Of a stretch of 64,000 nt of DNA, positions 1-11,300 are shown in pieces. A program made the translations under genes and the position numbers. The notes beneath the pieces are model-generated. The model had not been told where the DNA came from, did not search any database, and saw only the letters and a program-made list of their open reading frames with translations. The stretch's first letter is position 1. Every line of letters begins with the position of its first letter. Source of the stretch: Phaeobacter cretensis (GTDB lineage: Bacteria > Pseudomonadota > Alphaproteobacteria > Rhodobacterales > Rhodobacteraceae); the NCBI RefSeq assembly GCF_047372505.1, contig NZ_JBKBEU010000001.1:1798001-1862000 (forward strand), given 5' to 3'.

Positions 1-1
1 C

Positions 2-313
2 GTGGTCGAAATGATCCTGGATCTCGTTCGTGCGTTCCGTCCCGATGACCCGAACGCGTCAGAACAGGTCCAACAGACGGTTGCCTGGGGGCCGGGGCCA
101 AGGGCAGCACAGGCGCTGATGCTGGCGGTGCGCGCCCGCGCCTTGTTGCAGGGCCGTTTGGCTCCTGATGCCGATGATGTGCTCGATATGGCGCAGCCAG
201 TGCTCAGCCACCGAATGGCGCTCAACTTTGCCGCGCGTGCCCGCGGCGAAAGCCTGACTGAATTGATCACCACCACAGCTAAGGCTATGGCCCAGCCAAG
301 TGTCGCCGCGTGA
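2..313 (+). CDS. MoxR-family AAA+ ATPase, C-terminal fragment
   Basis: Only the last 103 or so codons are present; the gene starts upstream of the window. MoxR ATPases act as chaperone-like AAA+ proteins, usually beside DUF58 and VWA-domain genes. The visible part fits the helical lid domain that ends the family: a stretch around 'WGPGPRAAQAL', a segment 'GRLAPDADDVLDMAQPVLSHR' broken by an Asp-Asp-Val turn, and an arginine-rich helix that contributes to the sensor-2 region. The Walker motifs lie outside the window. The stop codon overlaps the start of the DUF58 gene (GTGA), so the two are translationally coupled. The assignment rests on the lid region and on the diagnostic neighbours. Confidence 0.85.
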   Translation: MVEMILDLVRAFRPDDPNASEQVQQTVAWGPGPRAAQALMLAVRARALLQGRLAPDADDVLDMAQPVLSHRMALNFAARARGESLTELITTTAKAMAQPSVAA

Positions 314-1233
314 CACAAGCCCGCGCCTCTCAAACCGGCGATTCCGCCGACAGCGCCATGCGCCCGGCGGCGGATCTGCGCCATCGTGCAGAAAGCGCCG
401 CCAGCCGATTTCCGCCCCTACTGGTTCAGGCCCAGCAATTGGCTGGATCTGTCCTGCTGGGTGAGCATGGGCGCCGTCGTGCTGGGATGGGTGATGATTT
501 CTGGCAATATCGGCCAGTACAGGTAGGTGATAGCCGCCGTATGATTGATCACCGCCGCTCTGCCAAAGGTGATCAGCAATTCGTGCGCGAACGCGAATGG
601 CAGATCGCCCAGACAGTGCACCTCTGGGTCGATCAAGGGGCCTCAATGCGCTTTGCATCCTCCAACGCGCTGCCACCAAAAGTTGAACGCGCCCGGTTGT
701 TGGGGCTTGCAGCGTCGGTGATGATGCTGCGCGCTGGAGAACGTGTTGGTCTGACGGGAGGGCGTCTGCCGCCACGACGTGGCAATGCCCAAATCCTGAG
801 GCTGGCCGACTACCTCAGCGTCGATGACGACGGTGACTATACCCCGCCCGAAGATCGCGCCATGTTGCCTCATGCCAAAGTGTTGTTTCTATCCGATTTT
901 CTTGGCCCCTTTGCGCCGCTGGAACAGGCCTTGGCCAAAGCCGCCGACCGGGGTGTGCATGGGGTTCTGATGCAGGTGCTTGATCCAGCGGAAGAGCAGT
1001 TCCCCTTTGACGGGCGGACTATTTTCGAAAGCGTCAGCGGCGGGCTGCGCCATGAAACGCTCAAGGCCGGCGCATTGCGAAAACGCTATCTTGATCGCTT
1101 GGCCAAACGTCGCGATGCGCTCGACAAGCTCTGCCGAGCTGCGGGATGGCGTCTTGGCACACACCACACAGCGGACAGCGCACAGACGGCGCTGATGTGG
1201 CTATTTCACGCTATGGAAAGAGGTAGCTCATGA
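310..1233 (+). CDS. DUF58 domain-containing protein
   Basis: A 307-residue protein of the DUF58 family, which nearly always follows a moxR gene. The family hallmark is clear at about residues 60-115: 'FWQYRPVQVGDSRRMIDHRR' followed by 'SAKGDQQFVRERE' and a hydrophobic VWA-like strand 'VHLWVDQGASM'. The C-terminal half is the second part of a degenerate von Willebrand A fold. No signal peptide or membrane segment is visible, so the protein is probably cytoplasmic or membrane-associated. The start is GTG, overlapping the moxR stop. The stop overlaps the next start (ATGA). Its exact biochemical role is unknown for the family; it is thought to work with the MoxR ATPase in assembly or maturation of a complex. 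Confidence 0.9.
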   Translation: MTQARASQTGDSADSAMRPAADLRHRAESAASRFPPLLVQAQQLAGSVLLGEHGRRRAGMGDDFWQYRPVQVGDSRRMIDHRRSAKGDQQFVREREWQIAQTVHLWVDQGASMRFASSNALPPKVERARLLGLAASVMMLRAGERVGLTGGRLPPRRGNAQILRLADYLSVDDDGDYTPPEDRAMLPHAKVLFLSDFLGPFAPLEQALAKAADRGVHGVLMQVLDPAEEQFPFDGRTIFESVSGGLRHETLKAGALRKRYLDRLAKRRDALDKLCRAAGWRLGTHHTADSAQTALMWLFHAMERGSS

Positions 1234-4148
1234 CCACCGTAGCGGGCATCGGTTTTACGGCACCTTGGCTGCTCCTCGCCCTGTTGGCCCTGCCCCTGCT
1301 GTGGCTGCTCCTGCGGGCTGTGCCCCCGGCACCACGCAGGCGCTTGTTTCCGGCGGTCACCCTGCTTTTGGGCCTGCGCGACGATGACAGCCTCTCTGAT
1401 CGCACGCCCTGGTGGCTGCTACTGCTGCGGCTGATGGCGGTTGCTGCAGTCATCGTGGGCCTTGCGGGTCCTGTACTTAATCCTACGAAAACCCCGACTG
1501 GCCGCGGCCCCCTGTTGGTCGTACTGGATGGCAGCTGGGCCGGGGCACCGGAATGGGATCGCACCCGCGAAGAAATCGACCGCCTGCTGGCTGAGGCAGG
1601 GCGAGCAGATCGGCCCGTCGCCGTGCTCCGCTTGACTGCGCCGCAACCACCCCAATTCCAGAGTGCTGCGAGCTGGCGGCGTCAGATCATCGGTGAAGTT
1701 CCACAATCGTGGCAACCATCGCAAGAACAGCTCGCACTAGCGCTCGGCCAGATCGATGAGGTTGAGGGCAGGTTTGACAGCCTGTGGTTCAGCGATGGGC
1801 TGGATTACCCCGGCCGATCTGATCTGATCACCCAACTGCGCCAGCGCGGTGAGCTTACAATCTACGAACATCCCCTGCCGCGTTTGGCTCTGCGCCCGGT
1901 TACCTATGTGGATGGCGCGATGGAGATTACTGTCGCTCGCAGCTTGCCTGAACGCCGAGCGGGCGACGGGTCTACCGCAACCGACCTCTCAGTTGGCAAT
2001 GATCAAACCGTCACCGTGCTCGCCAAGGGGCCAGATCCCGGCGGCACCATACGCACACTCGGGGCTGTGGACGTGGATTTTTCTGACCCAGACACTACAT
2101 CTGCAGACGGAACCGAAGCCACAGCACGCTTGTCGCTCCCTGCAGAGTTACGTGCCCGCATTCAGCACTTCGAACTTCAAGGTCAACGCAGCGCAGGGGC
2201 GATCTCTCTCACCGACGACAGCCTGCGCCGCCGCGAAGTGGCGCTGATCGCTGCCCAAAGTCGCAACGAGGGCCTCGCCCTTCTGTCCCCGCTTCACTAT
2301 CTGCGCAAGGCGCTGGCCCCGACCGCAGATCTGCTGGAGGGTGGGTTGAACGATCTATTGCCTGCCAACCCCGATGTTATCGTCCTAGCCGATACCGCAC
2401 GCCTGCCCGACGATCTAGAGAATGCAGTGGTTGATTGGGTCACGAAGGGTGGATTACTGCTGCGGTTTGCCGGACCACGTCTGGCAACCGGTGACACCGC
2501 GCGCACAGACGAGGAACCCTTGCTGCCCGTACGCCTGCGCGTCGGCGGTCGAAGCATCGGCGGTGCCATGAGTTGGGGAGAACCCAAAACACTGGCCCCC
2601 TTTGCCGAAGGCTCCCCGTTTCACGGCTTAAAAATACCGTCGGATGTCACTGTCAGTTCGCAAGTGGTTGCTCAACCTGATCCCGCCCTTGCAGAGCGCG
2701 TGATTGCCGAACTTTCTGACGGAACCCCGCTGGTTACGCGCAAACCTATGGGTGACGGTCAGATCGTGCTGTTCCACGTCACCGCAAACGCCGAGTGGAG
2801 CAGCCTGCCTCTTTCAGGTCTGTTTGTGCAGATGATGGAGCGCCTGGCCGTGTCCTCCGGGTCTAAACCAGCCGAGGCCACGGATCTCGAAGGCACCACC
2901 TGGGCGCCCCTTCAAGTGCTGGATGGATTTGGCGGTCTATCGGATGCTGATGCGCTGCCCGGTGTGGCTGGTCCAGATCTCGTAACAGCTGCGGCAGGCC
3001 CCGACCTTCAGCCCGGCCTCTACCAAAGCAGCGACCGCCGTATCGCCCGCAATGTCATACGTGCCGAGGATCAGCTCACACCAGCGCGTTGGCCCGCAAG
3101 TCTCAACATCAACGGCTACGGAGCGTCGCCCGAACGCCCACTTGGCGGCATCCTGATCAGCCTTGCCCTCTTGCTATTGGCTCTGGATGTGATCGCTGCA
3201 CTGGTGTTGTCCGGGCTTCTGTCGAAGAAGTCACTAGCGACCAAAGGCAAGGTAGCCAGCCTGACATCTACCCTACTCCTCGCAGTTGGCGTCTGGGCCA
3301 TTGGCACCGGCACCGATACGCGTAGCTATGCTCAAAGCGGCACAGAACCCGCTGCAGAAACCGGCCGCACCAATAAGCCTGACCCCGCTGCGGACGCCCT
3401 GGCGTCAGAACGGGCCGCCGAGTTGACACTTGCCCATGTGCTGACCGGCGACCCAAAGGTTGACAGGTTGGCCCGCGACGGGCTGCAAGGCCTCTCCAAT
3501 ACACTACGGTTTCGCACATCAGTTGAACCCGCCCCCCCCGCCAGTGTGGATCTGGAACACGACGAACTGGCCTTCTTCCCGTTGCTCTATTGGCCGGTGA
3601 CCGCCAATCAGGTCATGCCTTCGGGCGCGGCATATGATCGGCTGAACACCTATCTGCGCACCGGCGGGATGATCCTCTTTGATACGCGTGATGCTGATCT
3701 GACCCGCGCAGGCGCGAGCAGCCCTGCCGGACGCCGGTTGCAACAGCTTGCGCTGCGCCTCGATGTCCCTCCGCTGGAGCCCTTGCCGGCCGACCACGTA
3801 CTGACCCGCACATTCTATTTGCTACAGGATTTCCCCGGTCGCCACACCCGTGGCGCCGTCTGGGTCGAGGCTGCCCCTGTTGATGCCGAACAAATCGAAG
3901 GCATCCCATTCCGCAATCTCAATGATGGCGTCACGCCAGTTGTTATAGGTGGCAACGACTGGGCGGCAGCCTGGGCTGTTGATGATAACGGCCGGCCACT
4001 TTTGCCAGTTGGGCGCGGCTATGCCGGTGAGCGTCAACGTGAACTGGCCTACCGTTTCGGGGTCAATCTGATCATGCACGTGCTGACCGGTAACTACAAA
4101 TCCGATCAGGTCCATGTGCCTGCACTGCTGGATAGATTGGGGCAATGA
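1230..4148 (+). CDS. BatA-like / DUF4159 membrane protein
   Basis: A 972-residue protein with two recognisable parts. Residues 1-85 resemble the N-terminal domain of BatA-type aerotolerance proteins: a hydrophobic segment near 5-28, a basic loop 'PAPRRRLFPA' and a second hydrophobic segment near 58-82. The middle is a long, probably periplasmic region with a degenerate VWA-like fold. Two more hydrophobic segments lie at about 633-665 and 675-695. The C-terminal part (about 730-970), with 'FFPLLYWPVTANQ' and 'YLRTGGMILFDTRDA', is a DUF4159 domain, related to class I glutamine amidotransferase folds but with no obvious catalytic triad. It starts at an ATGA overlap with the DUF58 gene. The order moxR-DUF58-this gene-membrane protein is common in alphaproteobacteria. 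Function is not established. Confidence 0.85.
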   Translation: MTTVAGIGFTAPWLLLALLALPLLWLLLRAVPPAPRRRLFPAVTLLLGLRDDDSLSDRTPWWLLLLRLMAVAAVIVGLAGPVLNPTKTPTGRGPLLVVLDGSWAGAPEWDRTREEIDRLLAEAGRADRPVAVLRLTAPQPPQFQSAASWRRQIIGEVPQSWQPSQEQLALALGQIDEVEGRFDSLWFSDGLDYPGRSDLITQLRQRGELTIYEHPLPRLALRPVTYVDGAMEITVARSLPERRAGDGSTATDLSVGNDQTVTVLAKGPDPGGTIRTLGAVDVDFSDPDTTSADGTEATARLSLPAELRARIQHFELQGQRSAGAISLTDDSLRRREVALIAAQSRNEGLALLSPLHYLRKALAPTADLLEGGLNDLLPANPDVIVLADTARLPDDLENAVVDWVTKGGLLLRFAGPRLATGDTARTDEEPLLPVRLRVGGRSIGGAMSWGEPKTLAPFAEGSPFHGLKIPSDVTVSSQVVAQPDPALAERVIAELSDGTPLVTRKPMGDGQIVLFHVTANAEWSSLPLSGLFVQMMERLAVSSGSKPAEATDLEGTTWAPLQVLDGFGGLSDADALPGVAGPDLVTAAAGPDLQPGLYQSSDRRIARNVIRAEDQLTPARWPASLNINGYGASPERPLGGILISLALLLLALDVIAALVLSGLLSKKSLATKGKVASLTSTLLLAVGVWAIGTGTDTRSYAQSGTEPAAETGRTNKPDPAADALASERAAELTLAHVLTGDPKVDRLARDGLQGLSNTLRFRTSVEPAPPASVDLEHDELAFFPLLYWPVTANQVMPSGAAYDRLNTYLRTGGMILFDTRDADLTRAGASSPAGRRLQQLALRLDVPPLEPLPADHVLTRTFYLLQDFPGRHTRGAVWVEAAPVDAEQIEGIPFRNLNDGVTPVVIGGNDWAAAWAVDDNGRPLLPVGRGYAGERQRELAYRFGVNLIMHVLTGNYKSDQVHVPALLDRLGQ

Positions 4149-4163
4149 TATGAGGCTGGACAT

Positions 4164-6224
4164 ATGACGCAGACCATTCTCTTTGACCCGCTGGTACCGT
4201 GGGCAATGATCGGTTTGCTCGCGGCATTGACGATTGCAGTACTCTTTCTGGCAATCTGGAAGCGTCTTGCCGGGTGGCCACTACGCGCGCTGGCAGGGCT
4301 GGTATTGATCACCGCGCTCAGCGGCCCCGTCTATCAGATCGAAGAGCGCTCAGCGCTTACCGATATTGTTCTGGTGCTCGACGATAAATCTGCCAGCCAG
4401 CAGCTGTCAGACCGTCCTGAACAGATCAAAGCTGCGCGTAGCGAACTAGAAACCGCACTGAGCCAACGCCCAAATACCGATGTTCGCTGGGTTTCTGTTG
4501 AAAACGCTCCCGCCCGCGATGGCGCAAGCGACAACAGCGGCACATTGCTTATGAACGCATTGGCTGAGGCACTGGCCAATGTCCCACGCGGACGGGTTGC
4601 CGGGATAATTGCCCTGAGCGACGGACAGATTCATGACGTCGAACAAACTCCGGCTCTGCCCGCCCCTCTGCACCTCCTGCTAACCGGTCGCCCCGGCGAT
4701 TGGGACCGGCGGCTGATCGTAAAAAATGCCCCCAGCTTTGCCATAATCGGCGAACCCGTGACGCTCACATTGCGGGTCGAGGACCAGGGCGATTCTCCGC
4801 CTGCAAGCGATCTGGCCGAACTGGCGATTTCCATTGGCGGCGCGGAACCTCAACGTTTCAACCTGCCTGTAGGTGTTGATTTCGACTTACCGCTGACACT
4901 ACCCCATGGTGGGCGCAACGTGATCCAATTCACCGTACCCACCGCAGAGGGCGAGCTGACGGACCGCAACAATTCTGCCTTGGTCCAAATAAACGGGGTA
5001 CGCGATCGTCTGCGCGTTTTGCTGGTCTCAGGGGAACCGCATCCCGGCGGGCGTACATGGCGCAACCTGCTGAAATCTGACAGCGCTGTGGATCTTGTTC
5101 ACTTCACTATCCTGCGTCCTCCCGAAAAACAGGATGGCGTCCCGGTGGATGAGCTGTCGTTGATTGCCTTCCCCACACGTGAGCTGTTTCTGGAAAAGAT
5201 CAACGATTTCGACCTGATCATCTTTGATCGCTATAAACGCCGGGGCATCCTGCCTGCGATCTACCTCGACAACGTTACGAACTATGTGCAGGCAGGCGGC
5301 GCTGTTTTGGTTGCAGCAGGACCTGATTTTGCCAGCGCAGACAGTATATACCGTTCACCGCTTTCCAGCATTTTGCCCGCCAGCCCGTCGGCTCGGGTCT
5401 TGGAACGCGCCTTCCGACCTGAAATCACCGAGCTGGGCCAGCGCCACCCAGTCACTGCAGACCTGACCGGTGTTGATGACTGGGGACGCTGGCTACGCCA
5501 GATCGAGGTTGATGTGCCCGAAGGCAACGTCTTGATGAGCGGTGTTGATGCTCGGCCTCTCTTAGTTTTGAACCGGGTCGAAGAGGGCCGCGTGGCCCTA
5601 CTGGCCTCCGATCACGCTTGGCTATGGAGCCGCGGCTTTGAAGGCGGAGGTCCGCAGCTCGAACTACTGCGCCGTCTGGCACATTGGATGATGAAAGAAC
5701 CCGAGCTGGAAGAAGATGTCCTGTCGGCAGAAGCAGCCGGCCAACGTATGCGCATTCAGCGCCGTAGCCTTGAGGACGATGTTGGCGATGTGACTGTCAC
5801 GGCCCCGGATGGCAGCACAGCCACCGTCACGATGACCCGAACCGCACCAGGCCGTTGGGAAGGTCGCTACGAAGGTCCAGAACCAGGCCTCTACCGGCTG
5901 GAAGAGAGCGAACAATCCACGGTGATCGGCCTTGGCCCAGCTGCTCCGCGTGAATTCGAACAAACCATCGCAACTGGCGAAATCATGGCCGCCGCCGTAG
6001 CCCAGACCCGCGGCGGCTTGCGAGCGCTGCACGATGGGCTGCCCAGTCTACGCAACGTGCGCGCCGGGCGGGTCGCGGCGGGACGGGGTTGGATCGGCCT
6101 TACACCCAGAGAGGCCTATCGCACAATATCGGTAAAGCAGACTCCGCTAATGCCCGCATGGTTGGTCCTCCTGATGGCCAGTGCCGCCATCCTAGCGGGA
6201 TGGTTGCGCGAGGGACGAAGCTGA
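4164..6224 (+). CDS. large membrane-anchored protein of the MoxR/DUF4159 operon
   Basis: A 686-residue protein, last gene of the operon, 15 bp after the DUF4159 gene. Two hydrophobic segments at about 12-32 and 36-56 and one at the extreme C-terminus (about 663-680) would leave a large periplasmic body between them. The body looks like a degenerate VWA domain ('IVLVLDDKSAS' near 70-80, an Asp-x-Ser start without a clean MIDAS) followed by a GATase1-like fold ('YVQAGGAVLVAAGPDFA' near 375). Paralogous architecture to the preceding gene suggests that the two form a pair. I do not know a function. The neighbouring convergent pbpC/alpha-2-macroglobulin operon suggests, but does not prove, an envelope role. 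Confidence 0.8.
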   Translation: MTQTILFDPLVPWAMIGLLAALTIAVLFLAIWKRLAGWPLRALAGLVLITALSGPVYQIEERSALTDIVLVLDDKSASQQLSDRPEQIKAARSELETALSQRPNTDVRWVSVENAPARDGASDNSGTLLMNALAEALANVPRGRVAGIIALSDGQIHDVEQTPALPAPLHLLLTGRPGDWDRRLIVKNAPSFAIIGEPVTLTLRVEDQGDSPPASDLAELAISIGGAEPQRFNLPVGVDFDLPLTLPHGGRNVIQFTVPTAEGELTDRNNSALVQINGVRDRLRVLLVSGEPHPGGRTWRNLLKSDSAVDLVHFTILRPPEKQDGVPVDELSLIAFPTRELFLEKINDFDLIIFDRYKRRGILPAIYLDNVTNYVQAGGAVLVAAGPDFASADSIYRSPLSSILPASPSARVLERAFRPEITELGQRHPVTADLTGVDDWGRWLRQIEVDVPEGNVLMSGVDARPLLVLNRVEEGRVALLASDHAWLWSRGFEGGGPQLELLRRLAHWMMKEPELEEDVLSAEAAGQRMRIQRRSLEDDVGDVTVTAPDGSTATVTMTRTAPGRWEGRYEGPEPGLYRLEESEQSTVIGLGPAAPREFEQTIATGEIMAAAVAQTRGGLRALHDGLPSLRNVRAGRVAAGRGWIGLTPREAYRTISVKQTPLMPAWLVLLMASAAILAGWLREGRS

Positions 6225-6249
6225 TCCCAGATGCCCGACGACCCCGTTA

Positions 6250-8352
6250 TCATCCTCCGGGACGGCTGACACGTACGTGGGCCTGATCGGAACGCCCGTT
6301 TCGATCCACCACGGTCAGCGTAGAGAACCCTCGCTCCATTCCTGACAGGTCAATGCTGCGTCGGCGTGCTCCTGTAACAACAGGTTTCTGATTGACCAGC
6401 ACCAAAAACGGCGCTTCGCCGCCTTTGATCCGCAAGGTCATCTGCCCTTCGTCTACCAGCATCAATGTCGCCCCATCCGGAGGAAACGCCAGTTGAATAT
6501 CCGCGTCGGACTTTCCGCTTCCCTTACCACTGTCAAAGCGTTGCAGCGGTAGCGGCAGCTCCGCCGTGGCCAACCGCAGCGTGGACGGTGGTGCCGATGG
6601 CAATGGCGCAAAGCCTGTCCCAAGCCGCCCAAAGGCTTCAAACAGCAAGGGCGCCGCCAGTTCCGCACCAAAGGCGCCCGGCACAGGCGTGCCATCGGCG
6701 CGCCCCAGCCAAACCCCGACCACATGACGACCATCCCAACCGATAGCCCAAGTATCGCGATGGCCATAAGACGTCCCGGTTTTATAGGCCAACACCCCAG
6801 CCGGAGCACCCGGAGGCGGTGCCAAACCCCGCAGAATATCGCCAACCTGCCAGGCAGACACTTTCGACACCAAGCGTGGCATCTGCTCATAAGATGTGGC
6901 TATCCGTGCCCGAAGCCGTGGTCCCTGACCACCCGCAGCCAGCCCTGCATAGACCTGCACCAACTCTTGCAGCGACAATCCGACCCCGCCCAGCGCGACT
7001 GCAAGGCCAGCCTTGTTTCCGGGTACACGAGGCTGTGCCCCACCCCGCCGCAACGCAGACATCAGCCGGGCCGGGCCTAACGCCTGTACTAACCGAATAA
7101 CGGGAACATTCAACGATAGCTTTAGTGCTTGCCGGATCCGCAGATCCCCTCGGAAGCGCCCATCGAAATTTTGCGGCGCATAACCATCGATATCAATGGG
7201 ACCATCGTGGATCATTGTCTCAGGGTGCGCCAATCCCTGATCGAAAGCGAGACCATAGACAAGTGGTTTGAGCGTTGATCCGGGCGATCGTCCCGCACGC
7301 GTCATATCCACAAAGCCTTGCCGTGGATCATCCCTGTATCCTCCTGATCCCACAGAGGCCAGGATCTCGCCAGTCTGATGGTCGGCAACCAACACTGCTC
7401 CTGACAGGCGAGGATCTTGCCGCATAACGGTCTCTGAAACTAACTGCGCCAGACGTTGCTGCAAGCCTGCTTCTATCGTCAGAGCGATCTGCGCCAACTC
7501 CGGCGTCGCTGCGGTCACATGATCCGCCAGATGCGGTGCCAGCTGAGGGAAGGCACGCATATGACGCGGAATCTTTGCTTGTTGAGCTGATTGCGCCGCC
7601 TCTGCACTCAGAACACTCGCATCCGCCATACGCATCAACACCCGGTCAAGGGCTGCCTGTGCCCGCAACGGCGCACGATCTGGTCTGCGCGCCTCCGGGG
7701 CTTGAGGCAGCGCCACTAGAAGTGCCGCCTCAGCCAGTGTCAGACGTGAGGGTTCCTTGCCAAACCAGGCGTAACTGGCAGCACGCACGCCTTCGACGTT
7801 TCCGCCAAACGGCGCATGGATAAGATACAGCTGTAGAATCTGCGCCTTGCTCAACCGACGCTCCAACGCAAGGGCAAGCCTCATCTGCCGCAGCTTTCCC
7901 GCCCAACGCCCGGTGCTGCCGTCCTCCAACAGCCGCGCCACCTGCATCGTCAAAGTAGACCCGCCCGAGACAACCCGTCGTTGCCAGAGAGCTTGTCCAG
8001 CCGCGCGCAGCAGCGCCAGTACATCGACGCCGCTGTGCCCATAGAATCGCTTATCCTCATAGCGAAGCAACATCGCAAGATAACCCGGATCGACTTGCTC
8101 CGGGGTGACTGCCATGCGCCAGATACCATTCGCCACAGGGTAGGCACGCAGCAGTCGACCGTTGCGGTCACGCACTTCTGTTGCGGTCTCGGCCAATGTC
8201 ACAGGCATGGGCGTCCGCGCGACCCAAGCGTCAAATGTCAGGACCACGACCACCGTCGCAACGCAAAGACCAATCACCAGCGAAAGATGCCACGTGCGGG
8301 GGGCCCGACGGAACCATCGGGGTTGCGGCCGATCTGCCAGCGCTTTGCTCAC
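6250..8352 (-). CDS. pbpC: penicillin-binding protein 1C (bifunctional transglycosylase/transpeptidase)
   Basis: A 700-residue class A PBP of the PbpC type, which polymerises lipid II and can crosslink glycan at the inner membrane. A single membrane anchor lies at about 22-42. The GT51 glycosyltransferase domain follows (about 55-225) with the catalytic Glu in 'LRYEDKRFYGHSG' (E99). The transpeptidase domain carries the SxxK motif 'GSTLKP' (S359, K362), 'SLN' (413-415) and 'KTG' (524-526). Residues about 610-695 fit the C-terminal domain specific to PbpC proteins. The start is GTG, overlapping the stop of the alpha-2-macroglobulin gene (GTGA); this pairing is the classic bacterial arrangement. 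All catalytic motifs are intact. Confidence 0.96.
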   Translation of the reverse strand: MSKALADRPQPRWFRRAPRTWHLSLVIGLCVATVVVVLTFDAWVARTPMPVTLAETATEVRDRNGRLLRAYPVANGIWRMAVTPEQVDPGYLAMLLRYEDKRFYGHSGVDVLALLRAAGQALWQRRVVSGGSTLTMQVARLLEDGSTGRWAGKLRQMRLALALERRLSKAQILQLYLIHAPFGGNVEGVRAASYAWFGKEPSRLTLAEAALLVALPQAPEARRPDRAPLRAQAALDRVLMRMADASVLSAEAAQSAQQAKIPRHMRAFPQLAPHLADHVTAATPELAQIALTIEAGLQQRLAQLVSETVMRQDPRLSGAVLVADHQTGEILASVGSGGYRDDPRQGFVDMTRAGRSPGSTLKPLVYGLAFDQGLAHPETMIHDGPIDIDGYAPQNFDGRFRGDLRIRQALKLSLNVPVIRLVQALGPARLMSALRRGGAQPRVPGNKAGLAVALGGVGLSLQELVQVYAGLAAGGQGPRLRARIATSYEQMPRLVSKVSAWQVGDILRGLAPPPGAPAGVLAYKTGTSYGHRDTWAIGWDGRHVVGVWLGRADGTPVPGAFGAELAAPLLFEAFGRLGTGFAPLPSAPPSTLRLATAELPLPLQRFDSGKGSGKSDADIQLAFPPDGATLMLVDEGQMTLRIKGGEAPFLVLVNQKPVVTGARRRSIDLSGMERGFSTLTVVDRNGRSDQAHVRVSRPGG

Positions 8353-11300
8353 CGAACTTGCACACGGCCCGTCGCGGTGCGCGCCCGATATTCTGGTCGG
8401 TACATATCCTCAACCGAAGCTGCAGGGTGATGGAACAGCCCCGGTGCTACCGTGCGGGCCACATATGCCAACGTCACCGGCGCACCGGCTTCCCCCCCGC
8501 GACCCCGCCGCAAATCAACAGCCGCCAGAAAGCGGTCTGACCGAAATTCGACATGACGCGCCTCGCTCAGCGACAGCCAGTCGAGGCCGCTCAGGTCACC
8601 GGACCGCAAGAGGTTGGGATTGTCGATCTCGATACCCGCAGGCAATGGGTCGTTAATCATCAATCGCGCTCCCGTCGGCTCAAACGGCTCTACGCGCAAC
8701 ACGGTGACAAACCGATCTCCAACAGCAAACTGATCCGCCATCAGCGGCTTACCTTCCATAGAATAGTAGCTCCGCTCGATGCTATATCCGGTGCCCCCAG
8801 CGGGTGCCGCTATCAAGGGAACGCCCAGCGTAGTGAGGGTGATATCCACCTCCTTGCCAGAGGCCGCCGTAAGAGCCAGCGGATCGCGCTGCTGTCCCCC
8901 CTCCAGTAGCTCAACCAGAGGTCCATCCGCCGGTTGGCCGTTGATCAATATCCCGGGATCTTCGGCGTTTTCTACCAGCGCATGAGCCGCCATGAGAGTC
9001 CAAGCGCTTTCCTGTGTGGACAGCGCCCGACCATCGCCAACCAAACGTGCACTCAAATCCCGGATGTTCACCGCCTGCGACCCGGCTTCGCTGGCCAGTG
9101 CCAAAACACCCGCCTGATCGCGACGTTGACTACCATAATCGACGCGCCACAAACGCGGATCAGGGTCATTCTGCTGCAAAATCGTAGCGGCGCGAGCAAA
9201 CATCTGATCTGCCCGTCGCTGATCCCCATAAGCAGCCAGCGCCGCGCCGATCTGGGCCACCGCAAGCGGCGTAGCAAAATGAGCCGCCTTTACATCGGCA
9301 TAGTAGCGAAGATCGCCCATCGCTGCCTCGCCTTCGCGTGCCAGTACCAGCAGCGCATAGGCGATATCCTCGCCCCCATTGTCAAAATCAGGAGCGTAAT
9401 TCACCCGGTTGCGCAGATTGTCCAATGCCTGACGAAACCGGGTGTCTGAAACATGATACCCCTGCGTCCGCGCCCGGCTCAGGAAATCGCTTGCATAAGC
9501 ATCCAGCCAGAAGTCACCACTCTCGGCGCGCCACAAACCAAAACCGCCATTGCTAGCCTGTCGGGTCAATACCTGCTCGATGGCGCTCTCGATTTTCGCT
9601 GCAACCCGCGGTCCATCACCCAATCCAGCCGCCTGCGCCACCGAAGACAGATACAGCAACGGCATTGCCCGTGAGGTCACCTGCTCGGTGCAGCCATAAG
9701 GATAAAGATCAAGACCATTGAGCAGTCCGGGAACGTCAAACCGCGCCAGCGGTCCCGCAGACATCATAGCGCGGGCCCCACCTGGTCGCAGACCCGTAAA
9801 TACGTCAGACGAAAACAGGAAACTATCACCAGCCCCAAGCCGAAAGCGGCGAGTTGTTGCGATCACTGGATCATTGGCCCGGACCGGCAAACGCAGAGTC
9901 TGTATCAACGTATCACCATCAGCTGTTGTCAGCGTCAATTCAATCTCCGGATCACCGATAGCCAGCGCTTCAACCGGCAGTATCAGACTCTGACTTCCCT
10001 GCTCTGCCAGTTCCAGCGATTCCGGCATGTCACCCAGTATTAATCCCCCGCCCACGACACGCGCCGCCATTTCCACACTGCCAGCAGGTCCATCCGCATG
10101 GGTGATATCAATCTGCACCCGACTGGTATCGCCGGGAGCAAGGAACCGTGGTGCACTGGCGCTGACAACGATGGGATCGCGTACCAACATATCCTGCTCT
10201 GCCTGTCCCACCGCACTCTGGGACCAAGCCACAGCCATAAGTCGCACGGTCCCATTAAAGGCTGGCAGTGCGATTGGCACCTCGGCAAGACCATCCGCGC
10301 CGATCTTTACCGGGCCGGAAAACACCGCCATCAGATCCTGCGTCGGTGGTGGTGATTGCAGTCGCAGACCCGCCCCGGCATCGCCACCAGACCGCACCTG
10401 ACCAAGCGCGCCGTTACCGGTTTCGATCAACCGGCCATAAAGATCCCGCAGTTCCATCCCTAGGCGTCGCTGACCATAGTAATGCGCCGATGGATCCGGA
10501 CTATGAAACCCGGTCAGATTAAGAATACCCAGATCAACCGCCGCCAGTGTCAACCAGACATCCTCGCCGGGGGTGGCACCCTTCACCTCAACCGTGGCCA
10601 GCTGCGTGGTGCGCGGACGCGCCACGTCGGGCACATTCACCGCAACCTGCAGCTCTTGCCCTGGTCTGGTGACGGTCGCGTGCGCCAACCCCAAAGCACG
10701 TGCAGGTGTCTGATCTGCCTTGCCGGTCAGGGGCTGCACGACCATAGCTGATACATAGACCCCGCTCCCCCAATCAGAACCAACGGTTAGCGGAATCACG
10801 GTTTCGCCTGCGGGCACTTCAACCATCTGTCGACTGATCAACCGGTTTGACATGACCGACACCAAGGCAGTGCCTGCAGCACGTGTCACCAATCGCAGCC
10901 GTGCTGTGTCGCCCGGCTGATAGCTGTCGCGATCCAGGAACACGTCCAACTGGTCCGGCGTGTCTGCGCCTGCATCCGGAACATACCAACCTGCATAGAA
11001 ATCGGTGGATGCCGCAACATAAGGCACGCCTTGATGCTCAACCACCAACTCGTATCGGCCCCAGTCCACGGGCTGTTCCAGCACCAGCGGCTCTGCCGCG
11101 CGTAGCATGGCTTCGCCCGTTGCAACGCGCTTGCGTCGGGTCATCGGCTCCCAGTTCCAATTGCCATAGAGTTGATACCACTGATACCGGGTTTCGACGC
11201 GGTTCAGCGTCCATCGGACCAACATGTCCTGCGCCGTACCATCCTGAGCCAGCGCTATCACCGAGAACCGCGCAGCATCGCCATCACCAACAACATCCTC

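Noticed and set aside
59..775. 238-residue open frame on the minus strand
   Set aside because: It lies opposite the moxR and DUF58 genes and shows only composition-driven sequence.
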